From a virus, in IMG/VR virus record IMGVR_UViG_3300024273_000663, positions 1-46,202 of that record: 46,202 bases of DNA; one strand, written 5' to 3'. Positions within the stretch are counted from its first letter, which is position 1. Every line of letters begins with the position of its first letter. Both the position numbers and the translations under genes were made by a program. Of this stretch, positions 1 to 7,464 are shown piece by piece. The notes below the pieces were generated by a model. The model was not told the origin of the DNA and did no database searches. It saw nothing but the letters and a program-made list of their open reading frames with translations.

Positions 1-2
1 TA

Positions 3-137
3 TACATAAACGACCTCAACGAAAAGATAACTATTAAAAAGTTAGCTGAGCACTTTGGCTGTACCATTAGAACAATACATCGTAACATGAGTAACGAATT
101 AAAGAAAGAAAAAGAATTATTAAACCAAAATTTATGA
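3..137 (+). CDS. C-terminal end of a helix-turn-helix DNA-binding protein (partial)
   Basis: An open frame enters from the left edge and ends with TGA at 135-137; 44 residues are visible. The segment ITIKKLAEHFGCTIRTIHRN has the spacing of a helix-turn-helix: a first helix (KKLAEHF), a turn with Gly-Cys, and a recognition helix (TIRTIHRNM). After it comes a short charged helix rich in Lys and Glu. Its stop overlaps the start of the downstream sigma factor (ATGA), so the two are probably translationally coupled and regulate early transcription together. The start and the rest of the protein lie outside the window, so the family cannot be named beyond HTH. The HTH reading comes from the pattern alone. 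Confidence 0.6.
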   Translation, partial: YINDLNEKITIKKLAEHFGCTIRTIHRNMSNELKKEKELLNQNL

Positions 138-913
138 AAAGTTACAATATACCAAATTACATAAGGTACAAAGAAGACATCAAAGAATCTAACAAAAACA
201 GCTACAACAATGATTTTCAATCATATTCTAGAGATAAGTTAATAGTTAAATTTTTGCCTTTGGTAGAAAATTTAGCTAAAAAGTTTTCAACAACGCAGCA
301 AGCTTCTGGAACATTAGACATAACAGATTTAATGCAAGAGGGTAGTGTAGGACTAATACAAGCCGTTGATAAGCTTAATTGGGAAACAATAAATAATTCA
401 GAATTTCCAGAGCAGACAATTAAATCTTTTTTAGCAAAAAGAATTAAAGGAGCAATACGTAGGTCTATAGACATCCACAGGGGGTCAATAAAAATACCGG
501 AGCATAAACTAAATGAAATAAGGAATAACCCTGATAATCACGAGTTAGCGGCTCTTTTCTTTAATAGCATATTTTATAGCACTGACGATAAGCTAAGCGA
601 CAATGACGAAGAATATTCTTTTGAAGCTGGTGATGCAATAAGTCACTATACTGATGAGTCTTCTGATTATAATATAGATTTAATGAATAAATATTTATTA
701 AGTTTAATGCGATCTAATTTAACAGTGAAACAATATGATGTTGTAAGATTGTTCTACGGGTTAGACTGCGACAAGATGCCAGCAAAAGAAATAGCAGCTC
801 ATATCGGGCTAACTGCCACGACGGCTACAGTTATAGTATCTCAAATAAAAAGAGAGGCTATAGACTGCTTAATAGCCAACGTCGATTCCTCGCAAGTGCT
901 TGATTACCTATAA
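134..913 (+). CDS. Phage sigma-70 family RNA polymerase sigma factor
   Basis: This 259-residue protein has the two conserved parts of a sigma-70 factor. Region 2 lies at about residues 33-115, with the core-binding segment DITDLMQEGSVGLIQAVDKL at 62-81 followed by a basic helix (FLAKRIKGAIRRSID). Region 4 lies at about 195-250 (LTVKQYDVVRLFYGL, then an HTH in KEIAAHIGLTATTATVIVSQ). No clear region 1.1 or 3 is visible, so it resembles alternative sigma factors. It would bind the host core RNA polymerase and redirect it to phage promoters. No phage RNA polymerase was recognised in the window, which makes a recruited host polymerase likely for late genes. The linker between regions 2 and 4 is unusually acidic and Asn/Asp-rich. 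The start overlaps the upstream stop by ATGA. Confidence 0.85.
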   Translation: MKSYNIPNYIRYKEDIKESNKNSYNNDFQSYSRDKLIVKFLPLVENLAKKFSTTQQASGTLDITDLMQEGSVGLIQAVDKLNWETINNSEFPEQTIKSFLAKRIKGAIRRSIDIHRGSIKIPEHKLNEIRNNPDNHELAALFFNSIFYSTDDKLSDNDEEYSFEAGDAISHYTDESSDYNIDLMNKYLLSLMRSNLTVKQYDVVRLFYGLDCDKMPAKEIAAHIGLTATTATVIVSQIKREAIDCLIANVDSSQVLDYL

Positions 914-983
914 GTTAAACTTAATAATGCTACAAAATACGTAATTATATTAATATAGAGTCTAAACAATTAAATCAAACATA

Positions 984-1166
984 ATGGAAAAACTAGTGTC
1001 TCACGAAATAAGTCGTAAGAAAGACGGAACAAAAGTTGTAAGAAATTTTTTCTTTAACGACGACAAAACGAATTACATGACTTTAGCTCACTCTTATTTT
1101 ACAAGAGAAGAAAGAAAAAAAGCGAAAGCTATGGCAAAAGCAGATGAAAAATATTTAAACAATTAA
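984..1166 (+). CDS. Small basic hypothetical protein
   Basis: I do not recognise this 60-residue protein. It is rich in Lys, Arg and Asn. Its N-terminal half looks like a short beta hairpin (KDGTKVVRNFFFND) and its C-terminal half like a charged helix (TREERKKAKAMAKADEKY). It has no membrane segment or cysteine. It starts 70 nt after the sigma factor, behind an A/T-rich leader ending AAATCAAACATA, and is followed 9 nt later by the annealing protein gene, so it probably belongs to the recombination operon. A role in DNA handling would fit its charge, but that is only inference. Confidence 0.65.
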   Translation: MEKLVSHEISRKKDGTKVVRNFFFNDDKTNYMTLAHSYFTREERKKAKAMAKADEKYLNN

Positions 1167-1175
1167 ATCAAATAT

Positions 1176-1727
1176 ATGGAAGAAACGAAGACCTTAAATG
1201 AGAAGCTGGCAATTATCCAGACAAAGTTTAAATCGAAAAAGAGTAGATTTAATTCATTCGGTAAGTATAACTTTAGATCAGCTGAAGACATACTTGAAGC
1301 TACTAAGCCTTACCTTATTGACCTAGGAGTATCTGTTGTTATAACAGAAAGAATAATACCAAGTAGCTCTGTTATGTTTCCTATCTTAGAATCGACAGCG
1401 ACAATATCTGACAACTTAAGTGCTATACAAGCTACTGCGATAGTCGGAATTGATCTTGATCAAAAAGGAATGCAGATGCCACAAAAGTTTGGTTCAGCGT
1501 CTAGTTATGGTAAAAAGTATGCTTTAGGAAATTTATTCTTAATTGACGATACACAAGACGCGGATCACGGCAAAGCTAATCCTGCTCCAAAAGTTAAAAT
1601 AGATATTAATTCAGAGACTTATACAAAAGCTTCTGCTTATATCAAGGACCAAGCAACTTTAGATATTATACTAAGCAAGTATGATGTTAGTCCGGATGCT
1701 ATAGCTGCCTTGAAAAAACTAATCTAG
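1176..1727 (+). CDS. erf: ERF-family single-strand annealing recombinase
   Basis: This 183-residue protein matches the ERF family of phage single-strand annealing proteins, which coat ssDNA and anneal complementary strands in phage recombination. The family pattern is visible at the N-terminus (LNEKLAIIQ, then FNSFGKYNFRSAEDILEA) and in the core KFGSASSYGKKYALGNLFL followed by an acidic DDTQDAD. The short C-terminal region (about 145-183) is a variable helical tail. The next gene encodes a RecE-like exonuclease and the one after it an SSB-like protein, the standard partners in a two-component recombination system. Length is normal to slightly short for the family. Confidence 0.88.
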   Translation: MEETKTLNEKLAIIQTKFKSKKSRFNSFGKYNFRSAEDILEATKPYLIDLGVSVVITERIIPSSSVMFPILESTATISDNLSAIQATAIVGIDLDQKGMQMPQKFGSASSYGKKYALGNLFLIDDTQDADHGKANPAPKVKIDINSETYTKASAYIKDQATLDIILSKYDVSPDAIAALKKLI

Positions 1728-1730
1728 CGT

Positions 1731-2462
1731 ATGACAAAAGAAGAGATACTAAAAAAATTAGAGAATGACGAAGACTACTACGGTAAATTTGGCCAACAGT
1801 TCTTAAGCAACTCTAACATATCTACTTTATTGACTAACCCATTATTGTTAGGCGAACCACAACCGCCAAACATTAATTTTGCAATCGGAGGTTACTTCCA
1901 TACTGCAATATTAGAACCTGATAAGCTTGACAAATATAGAATAATTGACGCCACAACTAGAAATACTAATAAGTATAAAGAAGAATCAAACGGCGAAATG
2001 TGTTTGTTAAGTCATGAGGTTGTTAAGTTAAAGACTATGATAGATAAGATGATGTCAAACAAAGTTTGTTATGGTTTAATTAAAGGTTTCCAAATTGAAT
2101 ACGAAAGACCTGGTATATCAGATATACACGGCGCGATCTGGAAAGGTAAAGCCGATATTATAAACCACGATGAAGGATTAATAGTTGATTTAAAAACAAC
2201 TTCTGATATTTCATCTTTTGCTTACTCTGCAAAAAAGTACAATTACGATAGCCAAGCATACATATATAGGAAACTATTTGGTTACGATTTAGTATTTATG
2301 GCAATTGACAAACAGACACATCAGATAGGAATATTTGATTGTTCTGAAACATTTTTAAAGAATGGAGAAGACAAAGTTATGAAAGCGATAGACGCTTACA
2401 ATTTATTTTACAAAACAAAGGGGTTCGATCCTCAGCAACATTTATTAACAAAAACCTTATAA
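1731..2462 (+). CDS. RecE-like PD-(D/E)XK exonuclease
   Basis: This 243-residue protein resembles the C-terminal nuclease domain of RecE (PDDEXK_1/DUF3799 type), a 5'-3' dsDNA exonuclease that makes ssDNA for the annealing protein. Visible family features are an early GGYFHTAILEPDKLDKY segment, the acidic metal site GKADIINHDEGLIVDLKTT (Asp, then D-x-K), and the QAYIYRKLFG helix with the conserved Gln-Ala-Tyr. The gene begins 3 nt after the annealing protein stops, so the two are co-translated. The D-x-K form of the E-x-K motif is normal for this family. It could also act as a Cas4-like nuclease, but the neighbour favours RecE. Confidence 0.85.
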   Translation: MTKEEILKKLENDEDYYGKFGQQFLSNSNISTLLTNPLLLGEPQPPNINFAIGGYFHTAILEPDKLDKYRIIDATTRNTNKYKEESNGEMCLLSHEVVKLKTMIDKMMSNKVCYGLIKGFQIEYERPGISDIHGAIWKGKADIINHDEGLIVDLKTTSDISSFAYSAKKYNYDSQAYIYRKLFGYDLVFMAIDKQTHQIGIFDCSETFLKNGEDKVMKAIDAYNLFYKTKGFDPQQHLLTKTL

Positions 2463-2482
2463 ACAAATAAAATAGAAAAATT

Positions 2483-2800
2483 ATGGCAAGTATTATTAAA
2501 GGAAGCATCAATTTAAACGAAATCCCTAAGCACAAAATCATTGACGGCAAGAAAGGAAAGTATTTACCAATCACAATTACAATCAACGATGAAGTTGACC
2601 AATTTGGAAATCAAGGTCCAATGATGGTTGAGCAATCAAAAGACGAGCGTGACGCTAAAGCTCCTAAAGTTTACTTAGGTAATGTAAAAGTAGTATGGAC
2701 TAACGGAGCAAACGTAGCGGCAGCACCTAGGCAAGACGCAGGCGGACAACAAGCTCCACCGCAAATGGCAGCAGCTCCACTTGATGACTTACCGTTCTAA
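2483..2800 (+). CDS. SSB-like single-stranded DNA-binding protein with acidic C-terminal tail
   Basis: This 105-residue protein has a beta-rich N-terminal part (about 1-75, including KYLPITITIND and VYLGNVKVVW), a Gly/Pro/Gln/Ala-rich flexible linker (about 78-98), and a C-terminus that reads LDDLPF. That ending matches the acidic tip of bacterial SSB (consensus DDDIPF), which recruits replication and repair proteins. The fold of the first part is probably an OB fold, but it is divergent and shorter than normal SSB. It follows the annealing protein and exonuclease and precedes the primase-helicase, where an SSB is expected. The SSB assignment rests mainly on the tail and context. Confidence 0.7.
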   Translation: MASIIKGSINLNEIPKHKIIDGKKGKYLPITITINDEVDQFGNQGPMMVEQSKDERDAKAPKVYLGNVKVVWTNGANVAAAPRQDAGGQQAPPQMAAAPLDDLPF

Positions 2801-2819
2801 CAATAAACAGTGTCGTTAG

Positions 2820-2848
2820 TTGGCACCGCTCGAGAGGTTATATATAAG
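2820..2848 (+). promoter_or_regulatory. Possible sigma-70-type promoter
   Basis: TTGGCA at 2820-2825 and TATAAG at 2843-2848 are separated by exactly 17 nt. Each hexamer differs by one base from the classical -35 and -10 consensus. It lies just after the SSB-like gene and would start a transcript near 2855. Bacteroidota primary sigma factors usually prefer a different -7 element (TAnnTTTG), so this could instead be used by the phage sigma factor or be chance in AT-rich DNA. Confidence 0.3.
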
Positions 2849-2854
2849 AATCAA

Positions 2855-2950
2855 CTTTAATATAGCGTGATTGATAGCTTTCGAGTCCAATCGCTTTATA
2901 ACACACTTAATTAAATCAGCAGTAACCGTAAAAAAGTTACTGCTTTTTTT
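2855..2950 (+). ncRNA. Candidate small RNA or terminated leader between SSB-like and primase genes
   Basis: The 175-nt gap 2801-2975 has no convincing coding frame but has a promoter-like pair at its start and a strong terminator at its end. In between, a bulged hairpin can form from 2864-2873 with 2888-2895 (AGCG..ATTG pairing with CAATCGCT). The predicted transcript would be about 95 nt. It could be a free-standing small RNA, or an attenuated leader controlling the primase-helicase gene, whose start lies 25 nt past the terminator. Both readings are inference. Confidence 0.35.
2918..2950 (+). terminator. Rho-independent terminator
   Basis: A perfect 9-bp stem, AGCAGTAAC at 2918-2926 and GTTACTGCT at 2936-2944, encloses a 9-nt loop and is followed by a run of T to 2950. 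It ends the recombination gene cluster. It also shows that the primase-helicase does not start upstream of this point. Confidence 0.85.
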
Positions 2951-2975
2951 AACAAATAACAACAATGACATTCCT

Positions 2976-4688
2976 ATGAGTATAGAGACACAAGAAATTA
3001 ACGGTTTTCAGATTGACAAATTTAATCAGCACAGCTTAGAGGAAGGCAAGTCGCAGGGTATATGCCCTATCTGTTCGCCTGATAGAAAACCTAAAAACGA
3101 GAAAGCTAAATGCGCTTCTTACGACTGGACAAGAGGTATTGGTACTTGCCATAATTGTAGTAAGTCATTTCAAATGCACACTTATAAAAGAAAGGGTTCA
3201 ACTGAGAAAGTATACGTAAGACCAGAGGTTGCTATACATAAAGAAGTAGGCTCTAAAGCAGTTGAGTGGTTTCAAGCAAGAGGAATATCAGAACAAACTC
3301 TTAAGGATTTAAAAGTTGGCGAAGCATCCGAGTTCATGCCTCAGACTGGTAAAAGCGAAAATGTTATTCAGTTCAATTATTTTATGGGCGATCAGCTTAT
3401 AAATATAAAGAGCAGAGACGGTAGGAAAAACTTTAAGCTTCATAAAGGAGCAGAAAAAGTGTTCTACAATATTAATAGCATCGTAGGCTTTGATTACTGT
3501 GTTATCGTAGAAGGCGAAATGGATGTTTTAGCGCTGCATGAAGCAGGAATAACTAACGCAATATCTGTGCCAAACGGAGCAACGCTCAATAGCAACAATC
3601 TAGACTATTTAGATGGCTGTATTGATTACTTTGAGGACAAGACTAAGATTATTATAGCTGTTGATTCTGATCCAGCTGGGCTAGCCTTACAGAACGAATT
3701 GATAAGAAGACTAGGCTCAGAAGATTGTTATATTGTTACTTTCGAAGATTGCAAAGATGCAAATGAATATTTAATAAAGTATGGCGCTGAAAAGCTGTCA
3801 CAAAGAATAGCTAAAGCTAATCCAGTACCACTAGAGAACGTATTAACATTTAAAGATATAGAAGATGACGTTACAGACTTTGTTAGAAACGGTTTCAAAC
3901 CTGGCTTCCAAGTTGGCTTATCTAATTTTGATAGTATTTTTTCTACGTACACTGGTCAATTCATTACTGTTACCGGTATTCCATCTTCTGGTAAATCTGA
4001 TTTTGTAGATCAAATGGTTGTTGGATACAATAACAACTATGGTTGGAAAACAGCTTATGCTTCTCCAGAGAATCATCCTACTTACTTACACGCTCATAAA
4101 CTAATGAGAAAGACGTGGCAAGGTATGCCAGGCGTAGACGATATTAATACTGAAAAGTGGAATCAAATTGCAAGCCACGTTAATGACAACTACTTTTTTA
4201 TAGATATGGAAAGATACACTCTTGAAGCTGTATTAAAGAAAGGCGCAGAGCTTGTTAAGCGTAAAGGAATTAAATGCTTAGTTATTGATCCGTTCAATAA
4301 AGTACGATCTAACGATGCTTCTGGTGATGTTAATGTTTACACTTTAGAGTATTTAAGCAAGATTGAAATATTTGCTAAGAAGTACGAAGTATTGGTTATG
4401 GTTGTCGCGCATCCAACTAAGATGTACAAAGATAGTAACGGTAAGATTGAAGAGCCTACAATGTATAACATTAAAGGCGGCGGAGAATGGTATGACGCTT
4501 CATATCACGGCTTACTTGTTCACAGAAACTACGAAGACAAGACTGTCAAAGTTAAGGTGCTGAAGTGTAAGTTTCAAAATCTTGGAGAAAACGGCGCTGA
4601 ATGCCATTTTAAATGGGAGCCAAATTCTGGTGGATTTATACCTCATGAAGCTCCAGTTGGTAGCAATGAAAAAATGCCATGGGAATAA
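2976..4688 (+). CDS. Bifunctional DNA primase-helicase (T7 gp4-like)
   Basis: This 570-residue protein combines primase and replicative helicase. At the N-terminus is a zinc ribbon with Cys30, Cys33, Cys58 and Cys61 (CPIC and CHNC). Next is a TOPRIM domain (VIVEGEMDVLALHEAG, then IIIAVDSDPAGLAL). The C-terminal half is a RecA-type DnaB-like helicase with Walker A GIPSSGKS, Walker B CLVIDPF and a following VMVVAHPTKM segment. It would unwind DNA and prime lagging strands at the phage fork. I place the start at ATG 2976. The longer frame from a TTG at 2871 would place the terminator at 2918-2950 inside the gene and adds residues without domain character. The next gene begins immediately after the stop. 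Confidence 0.92.
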   Translation: MSIETQEINGFQIDKFNQHSLEEGKSQGICPICSPDRKPKNEKAKCASYDWTRGIGTCHNCSKSFQMHTYKRKGSTEKVYVRPEVAIHKEVGSKAVEWFQARGISEQTLKDLKVGEASEFMPQTGKSENVIQFNYFMGDQLINIKSRDGRKNFKLHKGAEKVFYNINSIVGFDYCVIVEGEMDVLALHEAGITNAISVPNGATLNSNNLDYLDGCIDYFEDKTKIIIAVDSDPAGLALQNELIRRLGSEDCYIVTFEDCKDANEYLIKYGAEKLSQRIAKANPVPLENVLTFKDIEDDVTDFVRNGFKPGFQVGLSNFDSIFSTYTGQFITVTGIPSSGKSDFVDQMVVGYNNNYGWKTAYASPENHPTYLHAHKLMRKTWQGMPGVDDINTEKWNQIASHVNDNYFFIDMERYTLEAVLKKGAELVKRKGIKCLVIDPFNKVRSNDASGDVNVYTLEYLSKIEIFAKKYEVLVMVVAHPTKMYKDSNGKIEEPTMYNIKGGGEWYDASYHGLLVHRNYEDKTVKVKVLKCKFQNLGENGAECHFKWEPNSGGFIPHEAPVGSNEKMPWE

Positions 4689-5042
4689 ATGGGTAGTGGA
4701 TCTAAAAAGAAAAAAGGTGAAATTGATATGGGCAACTATACTGGCACGCCTTCAGAGCTAACTGCTTATTACTGGTGTGTGCATAACGGTATAACAATAT
4801 CTCCATCCGCTAAAAGCACAACTGAGTGGTTTTTAGTCATATCAATAAATGGTAGATCAAACATTAGTCCAGTAGCTTATGAAAAGTTAGCTATATGGAA
4901 GCAGATGTTTAAGTATTACATTTACTATTACGCTAAATATAGTGGGCTATCGCCACCTGTACAAGAAGAGGTTGTTGTAATTAAGAAAGCTAAAAAAGTA
5001 AAAGCAAAAGAAAATAACAATAATAATCAAACACTATTCTAA
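4689..5042 (+). CDS. Hypothetical protein, replication operon
   Basis: I do not recognise this 117-residue protein. It has a lysine-rich start, a central aromatic stretch (KQMFKYYIYYYAKYSG) that looks like an amphipathic helix, and a Lys/Asn-rich, probably disordered tail. Its ATG follows the primase-helicase stop with no gap, and the thymidylate-synthase-family gene follows after one base. A second ATG at 4728 (MGNYTG) is an alternative start that would drop the basic leader. The context suggests a replication accessory protein, but nothing in the sequence shows a function. Confidence 0.7.
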   Translation: MGSGSKKKKGEIDMGNYTGTPSELTAYYWCVHNGITISPSAKSTTEWFLVISINGRSNISPVAYEKLAIWKQMFKYYIYYYAKYSGLSPPVQEEVVVIKKAKKVKAKENNNNNQTLF

Positions 5043-5043
5043 T

Positions 5044-5817
5044 ATGGCAAAACCAAGTTACGAGTTACAATACAAAAACATTCTTAACAAATGTTTGAAT
5101 TACGGAACGCAAAGAGATGATAGGACCGGAGTTGGTTGCAATTCAATTTTCAATGCAAGTATAAGCATAGACGTTTCTGAATACTTTCCTGTAATAACCG
5201 GTAGAAAAATGTTTAAAAAAACATTTGACACAGAGTTCTTATGGTTTATAAACGGCGAAACTAATATACAAAGATTCAGGGATGCTGGCGTTAAGATATG
5301 GGATTCCTGGGCAGATGAGAATGGCAACCTTGGACCAGTGTATGGACATCAAATGCGCAATTTTAACGATCAAAATATAGATCAAATGCAAACGTTAATA
5401 GAAACATTAAAAAGCGATCCAGACAGCCGTAGACACATAATCAGCTTATGGAATCCTGCTCAGATACACGAAATGAAATTGCCTCCGTGTTATTTGTACT
5501 TCCAATTTTTTGTTGAAGGCAAAAATCTTAATATGTTCACTGTTCAAAGATCTGGCGATGTATTTTTAGGAATACCGTATGATGTTGCTTTATTCACAAA
5601 AATACTATTGTATGTTGCTAGTGAAGTTGGATTAAGAGCTAATATACTAGATATACAGATAGTGGATGCTCATGTCTACAACAACCAGCTGGATGCTATA
5701 CATAAATATCTTGCTGAAGATAACTTTGAGCTGCCAAGGTACATTTATGAAAACGGAGAGTTAACGCTCATTAATTACAAACACGGCCCAGTAATATCAG
5801 CAAAAGTGGCTATTTAA
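5044..5817 (+). CDS. Thymidylate synthase-family pyrimidine methylase, possibly dCMP (hydroxy)methylase
   Basis: This 257-residue protein is a full-length ThyA homologue that transfers a one-carbon unit from methylene-tetrahydrofolate to C5 of a pyrimidine nucleotide. Conserved parts are the phosphate-binding DDRTGVG, EFLWFINGETN, IWDSWADENGNLGPVYG, the paired arginines in DSRRHIISLWNP, the catalytic Cys in LPPCYLYFQF, and RSGDVFLGIPYDVA. Two positions are unusual. The residue after the catalytic Cys is Tyr where ThyA has His. The Asn that selects dUMP (Asn177 in E. coli, in LPFNIA) is Asp here (IPYDVA). Asp at that position is the hallmark of T4 dCMP hydroxymethylase. The enzyme may therefore act on dCMP and modify cytosine in phage DNA; an ordinary dTMP role is not excluded. 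Confidence 0.85.
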   Translation: MAKPSYELQYKNILNKCLNYGTQRDDRTGVGCNSIFNASISIDVSEYFPVITGRKMFKKTFDTEFLWFINGETNIQRFRDAGVKIWDSWADENGNLGPVYGHQMRNFNDQNIDQMQTLIETLKSDPDSRRHIISLWNPAQIHEMKLPPCYLYFQFFVEGKNLNMFTVQRSGDVFLGIPYDVALFTKILLYVASEVGLRANILDIQIVDAHVYNNQLDAIHKYLAEDNFELPRYIYENGELTLINYKHGPVISAKVAI

Positions 5818-5826
5818 CTAAATATA

Positions 5827-6717
5827 ATGGAAAAAGAAAATAAAATTCTCTATATTTATCACATTTTTGGTAAAAAAATTGGAGTAACGCGTGATCTTAA
5901 ATATAGACTGACGTCTAAGCAAGGCTATCTGCCAAGCGAATATGAAGTTTTAGAATCTAGTACTGATATTGATTACATATCTAAGCGAGAACTAGAACTT
6001 CAATCCATCTACGGATATACCGTAGACAGACAAACTTACAAAAATTTAATTAAATTAAAACAAAACGAAGAAGCTATGAATCTAAATGTAACAGAACAAA
6101 CGACTACATTCCCATTCCCTATGAACAAATTAAAGGGCAACTTAATGGATAATATTGGTTTTGGTTTTCAAACGCAATTTGGCGATTACACGCTAACATC
6201 TCCAATGGTGCAATGGATAATGGAGAACGCTAATACTTCAATGTTTAACGAGCAACGCACCTATGTTTATAATAAAGCGTTAGAGCAATTTACACACCCA
6301 GTTAAGAAGCCTTCTAATACTGATAAAATGCAAAAACCGTTGTTTCAACCGTTGTTCCAAAAACCAAGCACTTTCCATGAGATTAGATCTTGGGCTGAAG
6401 CAAGGGGTATATACAAAGATGGTGATTCTAAAACTCAGTACATAAAACTTCAAGAAGAGTCTGGAGAATTAGCAAGAGCTATTCTTAAAAAAGACAGAAA
6501 AGAATTAATTGATGCTATTGGCGATATGGTTGTTGTGTTGACTAACTTAGCCGCGTTAGAAGGCTTGCTGATTGAAGATTGTATTGCTGAAGCATACAAC
6601 GTTATAAAATCCCGCAAAGGTAAAATGATCAACGGTACATTCGTAAAAGATGCGCCACAAACACAGAATGGAATACTAAAAGGCGTATTGTCATCCCACT
6701 TAAACTCTACATTATAA
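5827..6717 (+). CDS. GIY-YIG-like domain fused to MazG-like nucleotide pyrophosphohydrolase
   Basis: This 296-residue protein has two recognisable ends. The first 70 residues (YIYHIFGKKIGVTRDLKYRL) resemble a divergent GIY-YIG nuclease-type fold, though the key motif is degenerate. The C-terminal part (about 182-275) is an all-alpha MazG-like domain: the metal-binding motif is QEESGE with Glu210, Glu211 and Glu214, then Asp229 and Asp233 in DAIGDMVVVLTN. MazG enzymes hydrolyse NTPs or ppGpp-like nucleotides to monophosphates, so this protein may adjust the nucleotide pool or alarmone level during infection. The middle (about 80-180) is Phe/Pro/Asn-rich and unassigned. It lies between the ThyA homologue and a second MazG-like gene, and its stop overlaps the next start by one base. 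Confidence 0.75.
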   Translation: MEKENKILYIYHIFGKKIGVTRDLKYRLTSKQGYLPSEYEVLESSTDIDYISKRELELQSIYGYTVDRQTYKNLIKLKQNEEAMNLNVTEQTTTFPFPMNKLKGNLMDNIGFGFQTQFGDYTLTSPMVQWIMENANTSMFNEQRTYVYNKALEQFTHPVKKPSNTDKMQKPLFQPLFQKPSTFHEIRSWAEARGIYKDGDSKTQYIKLQEESGELARAILKKDRKELIDAIGDMVVVLTNLAALEGLLIEDCIAEAYNVIKSRKGKMINGTFVKDAPQTQNGILKGVLSSHLNSTL

Positions 6718-7034
6718 TGAAAAAAAAGCTAATTACTTTCAGAGACCCGGTCGTTGAAACTCTTGTTGATAAGTTTGTTGATAGATCTGACGTTGGATTC
6801 GCAAAGTACGGTAGCACATTGCGCGACGATAAATCTGACCTGTTTGTTTGGCTTAATCATTTGCAAGAAGAATTAATGGATGCTTCTTTATACTTACAAA
6901 GATTAAAAGAAGAGATTTCAACATTACGTGAAGAGCGTGATTTACTACAAAGCATTAAAAATTTAGAAGTAGTGGAAGCGTTCCACGAAAGAGGACATCA
7001 TTATTCGTTTACAATAGATGAAGAAGATCAGTAG
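6717..7034 (+). CDS. Small helical protein, possibly MazG-like
   Basis: This 105-residue protein is mostly helical. The segment GFAKYGSTLRDDKSDLFVWL followed by HLQEELMDASLYLQRL resembles the short phage-type all-alpha NTP pyrophosphohydrolase pattern, with an E-E-x-x-D arrangement that could bind metal. A coiled coil (residues about 60-85) follows. It overlaps the MazG fusion gene by one base (TAATG) and the next nuclease gene by 17 bases, so it is tightly coupled to both. The MazG-like assignment is tentative. Confidence 0.6.
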   Translation: MKKKLITFRDPVVETLVDKFVDRSDVGFAKYGSTLRDDKSDLFVWLNHLQEELMDASLYLQRLKEEISTLREERDLLQSIKNLEVVEAFHERGHHYSFTIDEEDQ

Positions 7035-7464
7035 AAAAAAAGGACCTGTAGTAGCGAAGAAGGTATCATATGATGGTATCAACTTCGCCTCCGGGCTTGA
7101 GAAGTATATGTACATTTGTTTAAAAGAAAATAATATATCAGCGCAATATGAATCCAATACTTTTGAGTTGGTTACTGCTTTTGAATTTCAAAACAGTTGC
7201 TTCGAACGGCAAGCCAATGGTAAAAATGAATTTATCGACAGGGGGAATAAAAAAGTACTTAACATAAAGTACACACCAGATTTTATTGGCGAAGATTTTA
7301 TTATAGAAACAAAAGGCAGAGCCAACGAATCATTCCCATTACGCTGGAAGTTATTTAAAAAATGGATGACCGACAACGGTGATAAAAGAACATTATACAA
7401 ACCACAAAATAAGGACGAATGCGAAAAAACAGTTCAAATGATACTATCAATGAGAAACTCTTAG
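7018..7464 (+). CDS. T7 endonuclease I-like / DUF1064-like PD-(D/E)XK nuclease
   Basis: This 148-residue protein carries a PD-(D/E)XK nuclease core of the type in T7 endonuclease I and DUF1064 proteins. The pieces are the early Glu in FASGLEKYMY, the metal-binding Asp in KYTPDFIGEDFIIETKGRAN, the E-x-K in the same stretch, and a basic helix (RWKLFKKWM). Members cleave branched DNA such as Holliday junctions, which would resolve recombination intermediates before packaging. The start lies inside the upstream gene (17-base overlap). The reading end overlaps the start of the 56-residue gene that follows. Confidence 0.75.
   Translation: MKKISRKKGPVVAKKVSYDGINFASGLEKYMYICLKENNISAQYESNTFELVTAFEFQNSCFERQANGKNEFIDRGNKKVLNIKYTPDFIGEDFIIETKGRANESFPLRWKLFKKWMTDNGDKRTLYKPQNKDECEKTVQMILSMRNS

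Noticed and set aside
2864-2895. tRNA-like T-arm (TTCGAGTCC)
   Set aside because: The loop matches a T-loop, but no proper 5-bp stem, anticodon arm or acceptor stem can be drawn around it.
2871-2975. Upstream TTG extension of the primase-helicase
   Set aside because: It would place a perfect terminator (2918-2950) inside the gene and adds residues without domain features; ATG 2976 is better.
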